A stretch of 64,000 nucleotides of DNA from Leclercia sp. LSNIH1 (lineage in GTDB: Bacteria; Pseudomonadota; Gammaproteobacteria; Enterobacterales; Enterobacteriaceae), in the NCBI RefSeq assembly GCF_002902985.1, contig NZ_CP026167.1, positions 3,968,001 to 4,032,000 on the forward strand. Direction: 5' to 3'. This document shows positions 56,331-64,000 of this stretch, one piece after another. Each line of letters opens with the position of its first letter. The stretch's first letter is position 1. The translations under genes and the position numbers were made by a program. The notes under the pieces are model-generated. The model was not told where the DNA came from and made no database searches. It worked only from the letters and a program-made list of their open reading frames with translations.

Positions 56331-57563
56331 ATGAAAGGCCGCAATAAATCCCGCTGGGTAATCGCCGCTGGCATCATTGTGGTGGCCCTTGCCGCCGCGT
56401 GGTACTGGCATCAACACGCTTCGGCTCCTGCCGGTGCATCCAGCCAGGCGCAGCGCCCGGCAGGCGGTGGACGTCACGGCATGCGCGGCGGCGCTCTGGC
56501 GCCGGTTCAGGCCGCCACCGCAGTCAGTAAATCCGTGCCGCGTTATCTCTCCGGGCTCGGCACCATTACCGCCGCCAACACCGTCACCGTGCGCAGCCGC
56601 GTCGACGGGCAACTTATCGCCCTGCACTTCCAGGAAGGACAACAGGTGAAGGCTGGCGATCTGCTGGCCGAAGTCGATCCCAGCCAGTTCAAGGTTGCGC
56701 TGGCCCAGGCCCAGGGACAGCTGGCTAAAGATCAGGCCACCCTTGCTAATGCCCGCCGGGATCTGGCCCGTTATCAGCAGCTGGTGAAAACCAACCTCGT
56801 CTCCCGCCAGGAGCTCGACGCCCAGCAGGCGCTGGTGAGCGAAAGCATGGGGACCATTAAGGCAGACCAGGCCGCTGTCGCCAGCGCGCAGCTCCAGCTC
56901 GACTGGAGCCGCATCACCGCCCCTATCGACGGACGCGTGGGATTAAAACAGGTGGATATCGGCAACCAGATCTCCAGCGGCGATACCACCGGGATCGTGG
57001 TGCTCACCCAGACCCACCCTATCGATCTGGTGTTTACCCTGCCGGAGAGCGATATCACCACCATTATCCAGGCGCAGAAAGCTGGTAAAAGCTTAACCGT
57101 GGAGGCCTGGGATCGCGCCAACAAGCAGAAGCTCAGCGACGGCACCCTGCTGAGCCTCGATAACCAGATCGACACCACCACCGGCACCATCAAGCTGAAA
57201 GCACGGTTTAACAATCAGGACGACGCCCTGTTCCCGAACCAGTTTGTTAACGCCCGCATGCTGGTCGCTACCGAAGAGAATGCGGTGGTGATCCCAACGG
57301 CAGCGTTGCAGATGGGTAACGAAGGCAACTTCGTCTGGGTGCTGAACAGTGACAACAAGGTCAGCAAGCACCTGGTGAAACCGGGCATTCAGGACAGCCA
57401 GAGCGTGGTCATTGCCGCCGGGCTGTCGGCAGGCGACCGCGTGGTGACCGACGGCATCGACCGTCTGACCGAAGGGGCAAAAGTGGAGGTCGTAGAATCC
57501 CACGCCGACACCCCTGCCGATCCTGGCAAACGCGAAGCTAAAAAACAGGGAGAGAACGCCTGA
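56331..57563 (+). CDS. mdtA: Multidrug efflux periplasmic adaptor MdtA
   Basis: MdtA is the membrane fusion protein joining MdtBC to the outer-membrane channel TolC. The 410-residue protein has an N-terminal anchor/signal (about 8-25) and the lipoyl halves [26 protein letters not shown] near 86-111 and [20 protein letters not shown]. An alpha-helical hairpin lies between them, with beta-barrel and membrane-proximal domains after. The first gene of the mdtABCD operon, it overlaps mdtB by 1 bp. The MdtABC pump exports bile salts and novobiocin in E. coli. Confidence 0.96.
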   Translation: MKGRNKSRWVIAAGIIVVALAAAWYWHQHASAPAGASSQAQRPAGGGRHGMRGGALAPVQAATAVSKSVPRYLSGLGTITAANTVTVRSRVDGQLIALHFQEGQQVKAGDLLAEVDPSQFKVALAQAQGQLAKDQATLANARRDLARYQQLVKTNLVSRQELDAQQALVSESMGTIKADQAAVASAQLQLDWSRITAPIDGRVGLKQVDIGNQISSGDTTGIVVLTQTHPIDLVFTLPESDITTIIQAQKAGKSLTVEAWDRANKQKLSDGTLLSLDNQIDTTTGTIKLKARFNNQDDALFPNQFVNARMLVATEENAVVIPTAALQMGNEGNFVWVLNSDNKVSKHLVKPGIQDSQSVVIAAGLSAGDRVVTDGIDRLTEGAKVEVVESHADTPADPGKREAKKQGENA

Positions 57564-60500
57564 TGCAGGTGATGCCCCCGAGCGCTACAGGCGGGCCGTC
57601 GCGTCTGTTTATCCTGCGCCCTGTCGCCACCACCCTGCTGATGGTGGCGATCCTGCTGGCGGGGATCATTGGCTACCGCTTCCTGCCGGTCTCTGCCCTG
57701 CCGGAAGTGGATTACCCCACCATTCAGGTGGTGACGCTCTACCCCGGCGCCAGCCCGGATGTCGTCACTTCCGCCATCACCGCCCCGCTGGAGCGCCAGT
57801 TTGGGCAGATGTCGGGCCTGAAGCAGATGTCCTCCCAAAGCTCCGGCGGCGCGTCGGTGGTGACGTTACAGTTCCAGCTCAGCCTGTCGCTGGATGTCGC
57901 CGAGCAGGAGGTGCAGGCCGCTATCAACGCTGCCACCAACCTGCTGCCGTCCGACCTGCCTAACCCGCCGGTCTACAGCAAGGTGAACCCGGCGGATCCG
58001 CCGATCATGACCCTCGCCGTCACCTCCTCTGCCATGCCGATGACCCAGGTGGAAGATATGGTGGAAACCCGCGTGGCGCAGAAGATCTCCCAGGTCTCCG
58101 GCGTCGGGCTGGTGACCCTCTCCGGCGGCCAGCGTCCGGCGGTTCGCGTGAAGCTCAACGCCCAGGCGATCGCCTCCCTGGGGTTGACCAGCGAAACCAT
58201 CCTCACCGCCATCACTAACGCCAACGTTAACTCGGCGAAAGGCTCACTCGATGGTCCGACCCGCGCGGTGACCCTCTCCGCTAACGACCAAATGCAGTCC
58301 GCGGATGAGTATCGTCAGCTGATTGTCGCCTACCAGAACGGGGCGGCGATCCGGCTTGGCGACGTGGCGACCGTCGAGCAGGGGGCAGAAAACAGCTGGC
58401 TCGGGGCGTGGGCCAACAAACAGCAGGCGATTGTGATGAACGTCCAGCGCCAGCCGGGGGCTAACATCATCGATACCGCCGACAGCATTCGTGCGATGCT
58501 GCCCACCCTTATCGATAGTCTGCCAAAATCGGTGAGCGTTAAGGTGCTGTCGGATCGCACCACCAACATTCGCGCGTCGGTGAGCGATACCCAGTTTGAA
58601 CTGATGCTGGCGATTGCGCTGGTGGTAATGATCATCTACCTGTTCCTGCGCAACGTTCCGGCGACCATTATTCCGGCGGTGGCGGTGCCCCTGTCGCTGG
58701 TGGGCACTTTCGCCGTTATGGTGTTCCTCGACTTCTCGATCAATAACCTGACGCTGATGGCCCTGACCATCGCCACCGGCTTTGTGGTGGATGACGCTAT
58801 CGTGGTAATCGAGAACATCTCCCGCTATATCGAAAAAGGCGAGAAACCGCTGGCGGCGGCGTTGAAGGGGGCCGGTGAGATCGGCTTCACCATTATCTCC
58901 CTCACCTTCTCGTTAATTGCGGTGCTGATCCCGCTGCTGTTTATGGGCGATATCGTCGGGCGTCTGTTCCGGGAGTTTGCGGTGACCCTGGCGGTGGCGA
59001 TTTTAATCTCAGCGGTGGTGTCGCTCACCCTGACGCCGATGATGTGCGCCCGCATGCTGAGCCATGAATCTCTGCGCAAGCAGAACCGTTTCTCCCGCGC
59101 CTCGGAGCGGATGTTCGAGCGGATTATTGCCGCTTACGGACGCCTGCTGGCCAAAGTGCTGAACCATCCGTGGGCGACCCTCGGCGTGGCGCTGGGTACC
59201 CTGGCCCTGAGCGTGCTGCTGTGGGTGATGATCCCAAAAGGCTTCTTCCCGATCCAGGATAACGGCATTATTCAGGGCACGTTGCAGGCCCCGCAGTCGG
59301 TGTCGTTCGCCAGCATGGCCCAGCGCCAGCAGGCGGTCTCAGAAGCGATCATGAAAGATCCGGCGGTGGAGAGCCTGACCTCGTTCGTCGGCGTTGATGG
59401 CACCAACCCGTCCCTCAATAGCGCTCGCCTGCAAATCAACCTCAAGCCGCTGGACGATCGCGACGACCGGGTGAACACGGTGATCGACCGACTGCAAAAT
59501 GCAGTGGCGAAGGTGCCTGGCGTGGAACTCTACCTGCAGCCGACGCAGGATCTGACCATTGACACCACGGTGAGCCGCACTCAGTATCAGTTTACGTTGC
59601 AGGCCACCAGCCTTGATGCGCTCAGCACCTGGGTGCCACAGCTGGTGGATGAGCTCCAGCAGCTGCCGCAGCTCTCGGACGTCAGCAGCGACTGGCAGGA
59701 CAAAGGCCTGGCGGCCTATATCAATGTCGATCGCGACAGCGCCAGCCGGCTGGGCATTAGCATGGCGGATGTGGATAACGCCCTGTACAACGCCTTCGGT
59801 CAGCGACTGATCTCCACCATCTATACCCAGGCTAACCAGTACCGGGTGGTGCTGGAGCACGATACCCGGCAGACGCCGGGGCTGGCAGGACTGGATTCGG
59901 TGCGCCTGACCAGCAAAGATGGCGGGATTGTGCCCCTGAATGCAATTGCCAAAGTGGAAGAGCGCTTTACGCCGCTGGCGGTGAACCATCTGGATCAGTT
60001 CCCCTCCACCACCATCTCGTTTAACGTGCCGGACGACTACTCGCTGGGCGAAGCGATTCAGGCCATTACCGATACGGAAAAACGTCTCAGCTTCCCGACC
60101 GATATCCAGACCCACTTCCAGGGCAGTACGCTGGCGTTCCAGGCGGCGCTCGGGAGCACCATCTGGCTGATCGTGGCCGCGGTAGTGGCGATGTACATCG
60201 TGCTGGGGGTGCTCTATGAGAGCTTTATTCATCCCATCACCATCCTCTCGACCCTGCCCACCGCGGGTGTGGGTGCGTTGCTGGCGCTGATGCTGGCGGG
60301 CAACGAGCTGGATGTGATTGCCATCATCGGCATTATCCTGCTGATCGGCATCGTCAAGAAGAACGCCATCATGATGATCGACTTTGCCCTCGCCGCCGAG
60401 CGCGAGCAGGGCATGCCGCCGCGGGAGGCGATCTATCAGGCCTGTCTGCTGCGTTTTCGTCCGATCCTGATGACCACCCTCGCCGCGCTGCTCGGCGCCC

Positions 60501-60688
60501 TGCCGCTGATGCTCAGCACCGGGGTCGGGGCCGAACTGCGCCGTCCGTTGGGGATTGGCATGGTGGGCGGTCTGCTGGTGAGCCAGGTGTTAACTCTGTT
60601 TACCACACCGGTGATCTATCTGCTCTTTGACCGCCTGGCCCTGTGGAGCAAAAGCCGCTTCCCGAAACGTGAAGAAGAGGAGGCGTAA
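57563..60688 (+). CDS. mdtB: RND multidrug transporter subunit MdtB
   Basis: MdtB is one of two RND pump subunits that form the MdtB2C trimer. The 1041-residue protein has the twelve-helix RND layout with two large periplasmic loops. The proton-relay aspartates are present in TM4 ([15 protein letters not shown]). The opening [20 protein letters not shown] and the [11 protein letters not shown] segment fit the MdtB family. Its start overlaps the mdtA stop (ATGA-type), and mdtC follows with no gap. Confidence 0.97.
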   Translation: MQVMPPSATGGPSRLFILRPVATTLLMVAILLAGIIGYRFLPVSALPEVDYPTIQVVTLYPGASPDVVTSAITAPLERQFGQMSGLKQMSSQSSGGASVVTLQFQLSLSLDVAEQEVQAAINAATNLLPSDLPNPPVYSKVNPADPPIMTLAVTSSAMPMTQVEDMVETRVAQKISQVSGVGLVTLSGGQRPAVRVKLNAQAIASLGLTSETILTAITNANVNSAKGSLDGPTRAVTLSANDQMQSADEYRQLIVAYQNGAAIRLGDVATVEQGAENSWLGAWANKQQAIVMNVQRQPGANIIDTADSIRAMLPTLIDSLPKSVSVKVLSDRTTNIRASVSDTQFELMLAIALVVMIIYLFLRNVPATIIPAVAVPLSLVGTFAVMVFLDFSINNLTLMALTIATGFVVDDAIVVIENISRYIEKGEKPLAAALKGAGEIGFTIISLTFSLIAVLIPLLFMGDIVGRLFREFAVTLAVAILISAVVSLTLTPMMCARMLSHESLRKQNRFSRASERMFERIIAAYGRLLAKVLNHPWATLGVALGTLALSVLLWVMIPKGFFPIQDNGIIQGTLQAPQSVSFASMAQRQQAVSEAIMKDPAVESLTSFVGVDGTNPSLNSARLQINLKPLDDRDDRVNTVIDRLQNAVAKVPGVELYLQPTQDLTIDTTVSRTQYQFTLQATSLDALSTWVPQLVDELQQLPQLSDVSSDWQDKGLAAYINVDRDSASRLGISMADVDNALYNAFGQRLISTIYTQANQYRVVLEHDTRQTPGLAGLDSVRLTSKDGGIVPLNAIAKVEERFTPLAVNHLDQFPSTTISFNVPDDYSLGEAIQAITDTEKRLSFPTDIQTHFQGSTLAFQAALGSTIWLIVAAVVAMYIVLGVLYESFIHPITILSTLPTAGVGALLALMLAGNELDVIAIIGIILLIGIVKKNAIMMIDFALAAEREQGMPPREAIYQACLLRFRPILMTTLAALLGALPLMLSTGVGAELRRPLGIGMVGGLLVSQVLTLFTTPVIYLLFDRLALWSKSRFPKREEEEA

Positions 60689-63600
60689 GTGAAGTTTTTC
60701 GCCCTCTTCATTTACCGCCCGGTGGCGACGATTTTAATCTCCCTCGCCATCACCCTCTGCGGCGTGCTCGGCTTCCGGCTGCTGCCGGTGGCCCCGCTGC
60801 CGCAGGTGGATTTCCCGGTGATCATGGTCAGCGCCTCGCTGCCCGGCGCCTCCCCGGAAACGATGGCCTCGTCGGTGGCAACGCCGCTGGAGCGCTCGCT
60901 CGGGCGCATCGCCGGGGTCAACGAGATGACCTCCAGCAGCTCCCTCGGCAGTACGCGCATCATTCTGGAGTTTAACTTTAACCGCGACATCAACGGTGCG
61001 GCGCGCGACGTGCAGGCGGCGATCAACGCCGCGCAAAGCCTGCTCCCGAGCGGCATGCCGAGCCGTCCGACCTACCGCAAAGCCAATCCGTCCGATGCGC
61101 CGATTATGATCCTGACGCTCACCTCGGACACCTACTCCCAGGGGCAGCTGTACGACTTCGCCTCCACCCAGCTGGCGCAGACCATCGCCCAGATCGAGGG
61201 CGTGGGCGATGTGGACGTCGGCGGCAGCTCCCTGCCCGCGGTGCGCGTGGGGCTGAACCCGCAGGCGCTCTTTAACCAGGGCGTCTCGCTGGACGACGTG
61301 CGCAGCGCCATCAGCAACGCCAACGTGCGCAGGCCGCAAGGGTCGGTGGAGGATGGCAGCCGCCGCTGGCAGATCCAGACCAACGACGAGCTGAAGACCG
61401 CGGAGGAATATCAGCCCTTAATCATCCACTACAATAACGGCGCGGCGGTGCGCTTAAGCGACGTGGCAAGCGTCACCGACTCGGTGCAGGACGTGCGCAA
61501 CGCCGGGATGACCAACGCTAAGCCCGCCATTTTGCTGATGATCCGCAAACTGCCGGAAGCCAACATTATTGAGACGGTGAACAGCATCCGCGCCCGTCTG
61601 CCGGAGCTGCAGGAGACCATTCCGGCGGCCATCGATCTGCAGATTGCCCAGGATCGCTCCCCCACCATTCGCGCCTCGCTCGAAGAGGTAGAGCAAACGC
61701 TGATTATCTCGGTGGCGCTGGTGATCCTGGTGGTATTTCTCTTCCTGCGCTCCGGGCGGGCGACGCTGATCCCGGCGGTGGCGGTCCCGGTGTCGCTGAT
61801 TGGCACCTTCGCCGCCATGTACCTGTGCGGCTTTAGCCTCAACAATTTGTCTCTGATGGCCCTGACCATCGCCACCGGCTTTGTGGTGGATGACGCCATC
61901 GTGGTGCTGGAGAACATCTCCCGCCACCTCGAAGCGGGGATGAAACCGCTGCAGGCGGCGTTGCAAGGCTCGCGTGAGGTGGGCTTTACGGTGCTCTCCA
62001 TGAGTCTCTCCCTGGTGGCGGTGTTCCTGCCCCTGCTGCTGATGGACGGACTGCCGGGGCGTCTGCTGCGTGAGTTTGCGGTCACGCTGTCGGTAGCGAT
62101 AGGTATATCGCTGCTGGTGTCGCTGACGCTCACGCCGATGATGTGCGGCTGGATGCTGAAACGCAGCCCGCCGACGTCGCAGCCGCGCAAACGGGGCTTT
62201 GGCCGGATGCTGATGGCGTTGCAGTCAGGCTACGGTAAATCGCTGAAGTGGGTGCTGAACCACACCCGGATCGTCGGGCTGGTGCTGATCGGCACTATCG
62301 CCCTCAATGTCTGGATGTATATCACCATTCCAAAAACTTTCTTCCCGGAGCAGGACACGGGGGTGCTGATGGGGGGAATTCAGGCCGACCAGAGCATCTC
62401 CTTCCAGGCGATGCGCGGCAAATTGCAGGATTTCATGAAGATCATCCGCGAAGACAAAGCCGTGGATAACGTCACCGGCTTTACCGGCGGCTCGCGGGTC
62501 AACAGCGGGATGATGTTTATCACCCTCAAGCCCCGTGACGAGCGTAACGAAACTGCGCAGCAGGTGATCGACCGCCTCAGGGGCGCGCTTTCGAAAGAGC
62601 CGGGAGCAAATATGTTCCTGGTGGCGGTGCAGGATATCCGCGTGGGCGGGCGCCAGTCGAATGCCAGCTACCAGTACACCCTGCTGTCAGACGATCTTGC
62701 CGCCCTCAGAGAGTGGGAGCCGAAGATCCGCAAAGCGCTGGCAGCGCTGCCGGAGCTGGCGGACGTTAACTCCGACCAGCAGGACAACGGCGCGGAGATG
62801 GCCCTGACCTACGATCGCGAAACCATGTCGCGGCTGGGGATTGACGTCAGCGCCGCCAACAGCCTGCTGAACAACGCCTTTGGCCAGCGGCAGATCTCCA
62901 CCATCTATCAGCCGATGAACCAGTACAAGGTGGTGATGGAGGTCGATCCCCGCTATACGCAGGATATCAGCGCTCTGGATAAGATGTTTGTGATTAATAA
63001 CGACGGTAAGGCGATCCCGCTCTCCTATTTCGCCCGCTGGCAGCCCGCTAATGCGCCGCTGTCGGTCAACCATCAGGGGCTGTCGGCGGCCTCGACCGTG
63101 TCGTTTAACCTGCCGACCGGGAAATCCCTCTCGGAAGCGAGCGACGCCATCAACCGCGCCATGACCCAGCTTGGGGTGCCGTCCACCGTGCGTGGCAGCT
63201 TTGCCGGCACCGCCCAGGTGTTCCAGGAGACCATGAACTCACAGGTGATCCTGATTCTGGCGGCGATCGCCACGGTCTATATCGTGCTTGGGGTGCTGTA
63301 TGAGAGCTATATTCATCCGCTGACGATCCTCTCCACCCTGCCCTCGGCGGGCGTGGGCGCATTGCTGGCGCTGGAGCTGTTTGGCGCCCCGTTCAGCCTG
63401 ATCGCGTTGATCGGTATTATGCTGTTAATCGGCATCGTGAAGAAAAACGCCATCATGATGGTCGACTTTGCCCTGGAGGCACAGCGCAACGGCAACATGA
63501 CGCCGCAGGAGGCGATCTTCCAGGCCTGTCTGCTGCGTTTTCGCCCGATTATGATGACCACCCTGGCGGCGCTGTTCGGCGCTCTGCCGCTGGTAATTTC

Positions 63601-63766
63601 CAGCGGGGATGGCGCGGAGCTGCGCCAGCCGCTGGGGATCACCATTGTTGGCGGGCTGGTGATGAGCCAGCTGCTGACGCTCTATACCACCCCGGTGGTC
63701 TATCTGTTCTTTGATCGCTTACGGGTGCGTTTTTCACGTAAACAGAAAGAGACGGTAACAGGCTAA
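60689..63766 (+). CDS. mdtC: RND multidrug transporter subunit MdtC
   Basis: MdtC pairs with MdtB in the heterotrimeric RND pump. The 1025-residue protein has the same twelve-helix layout, [16 protein letters not shown] as first helix, and [15 protein letters not shown] with the proton-relay aspartates in TM4. It starts at a GTG directly after the mdtB stop; AAGAGGAGG just inside the mdtB end is the Shine-Dalgarno sequence. The stop overlaps the mdtD start by one base (TAATG). Confidence 0.97.
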   Translation: MKFFALFIYRPVATILISLAITLCGVLGFRLLPVAPLPQVDFPVIMVSASLPGASPETMASSVATPLERSLGRIAGVNEMTSSSSLGSTRIILEFNFNRDINGAARDVQAAINAAQSLLPSGMPSRPTYRKANPSDAPIMILTLTSDTYSQGQLYDFASTQLAQTIAQIEGVGDVDVGGSSLPAVRVGLNPQALFNQGVSLDDVRSAISNANVRRPQGSVEDGSRRWQIQTNDELKTAEEYQPLIIHYNNGAAVRLSDVASVTDSVQDVRNAGMTNAKPAILLMIRKLPEANIIETVNSIRARLPELQETIPAAIDLQIAQDRSPTIRASLEEVEQTLIISVALVILVVFLFLRSGRATLIPAVAVPVSLIGTFAAMYLCGFSLNNLSLMALTIATGFVVDDAIVVLENISRHLEAGMKPLQAALQGSREVGFTVLSMSLSLVAVFLPLLLMDGLPGRLLREFAVTLSVAIGISLLVSLTLTPMMCGWMLKRSPPTSQPRKRGFGRMLMALQSGYGKSLKWVLNHTRIVGLVLIGTIALNVWMYITIPKTFFPEQDTGVLMGGIQADQSISFQAMRGKLQDFMKIIREDKAVDNVTGFTGGSRVNSGMMFITLKPRDERNETAQQVIDRLRGALSKEPGANMFLVAVQDIRVGGRQSNASYQYTLLSDDLAALREWEPKIRKALAALPELADVNSDQQDNGAEMALTYDRETMSRLGIDVSAANSLLNNAFGQRQISTIYQPMNQYKVVMEVDPRYTQDISALDKMFVINNDGKAIPLSYFARWQPANAPLSVNHQGLSAASTVSFNLPTGKSLSEASDAINRAMTQLGVPSTVRGSFAGTAQVFQETMNSQVILILAAIATVYIVLGVLYESYIHPLTILSTLPSAGVGALLALELFGAPFSLIALIGIMLLIGIVKKNAIMMVDFALEAQRNGNMTPQEAIFQACLLRFRPIMMTTLAALFGALPLVISSGDGAELRQPLGITIVGGLVMSQLLTLYTTPVVYLFFDRLRVRFSRKQKETVTG

Positions 63767-64000
63767 TGACGGATCTCCCCGCGAACGTTCGCTGGCAGCT
63801 GTGGATTGTCGCCTTCGGCTTCTTTATGCAGTCGCTGGATACGACTATCGTCAACACCGCCCTCCCCTCAATGGCGAAAAGCCTTGGGGAGAGCCCGCTG
63901 CATATGCATATGGTGATTGTCGCCTATGTGCTGACGGTGGCGGTGATGCTCCCCGCCAGCGGCTGGCTGGCGGACAAAGTGGGGGTGCGCAATATCTTCT
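63766..64000 (+). CDS. mdtD: MFS transporter MdtD, 5' part
   Basis: Only the first 78 codons are in the window. They encode [19 protein letters not shown], then the [14 protein letters not shown] motif of TM1 in the DHA2 (14-helix) major facilitator group, and [11 protein letters not shown], the loop 2-3 motif A. E. coli MdtD starts in nearly the same way. The gene lies in the mdt operon but is not needed for MdtABC drug efflux in E. coli. BaeS and BaeR would be expected beyond the window. Confidence 0.93.
   Translation, partial: MTDLPANVRWQLWIVAFGFFMQSLDTTIVNTALPSMAKSLGESPLHMHMVIVAYVLTVAVMLPASGWLADKVGVRNIF

Overview
This window is chromosomal DNA of an Enterobacteriaceae species. Nearly every protein aligns closely, from memory, with Escherichia coli K-12 counterparts. 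The gene order also matches the E. coli his - O-antigen - colanic acid - mdt region, read in the opposite direction. The extra uge gene beside wzz, and the colanic acid (rather than capsule) cluster beside galF, fit an Enterobacter, Lelliottia or Leclercia-like genome better than E. coli or Klebsiella. That genus-level guess is inference only. No insertion sequence, prophage, tRNA, rRNA or CRISPR array was seen.

Layout. (1) 36-7057, plus strand: histidine operon hisGDCBHAFI, with overlapping or nearly abutting genes and a terminator shared with wzz. (2) 7100-12144: surface-sugar accessory genes wzz (O-chain length), uge (UDP-uronate epimerase), ugd (UDP-glucose dehydrogenase) and gnd. (3) 12407-20723, minus strand: O-antigen cluster rmlB-rmlD-rmlA-wzx-three family 2 glycosyltransferases-wzy, preceded by an almost perfect JUMPstart/ops element at 20800-20838. 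The wzx-to-wzy part is clearly AT-rich and looks horizontally exchanged. The genes make dTDP-sugar, assemble a lipid-linked repeat, flip it, polymerise it, and leave chain length to Wzz. rmlC is absent. (4) 21094-21990: galF. (5) 22169-44605, minus strand: complete colanic acid operon wza-wzb-wzc-wcaABCDEF-gmd-fcl-gmm-wcaI-cpsB-cpsG-wcaJ-wzxC-wcaKLM. Its leader of about 690 bp carries an ops element and a good candidate RcsAB box. (6) 45297-54620: yegH, asmA, dcd, udk, yegE and alkA in changing orientations. (7) 54754-64000, plus strand: yegD and the multidrug efflux operon mdtABC plus the first part of mdtD, which runs off the window.

How it works together. Region 2 to 5 holds two Wzx/Wzy-type polysaccharide systems side by side: Wzx/Wzy/Wzz for O antigen and WzxC/WcaD/Wzc/Wza for colanic acid. 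They draw on shared nucleotide-sugar supply: Ugd for UDP-glucuronate, Uge for UDP-galacturonate, CpsB/CpsG/Gmd/Fcl for GDP-fucose, and RmlABD for dTDP-sugars. Both operons carry RfaH-type ops signals. A partial copy of the same signal lies before ugd.

No wholly new system was found. The most interesting points are the rmlBDA set without rmlC, the ops-like core before ugd, hairpins inside the ops-controlled rml operon, a distant RcsAB-like box, and a family of GC-rich palindromes inside the colanic acid operon.
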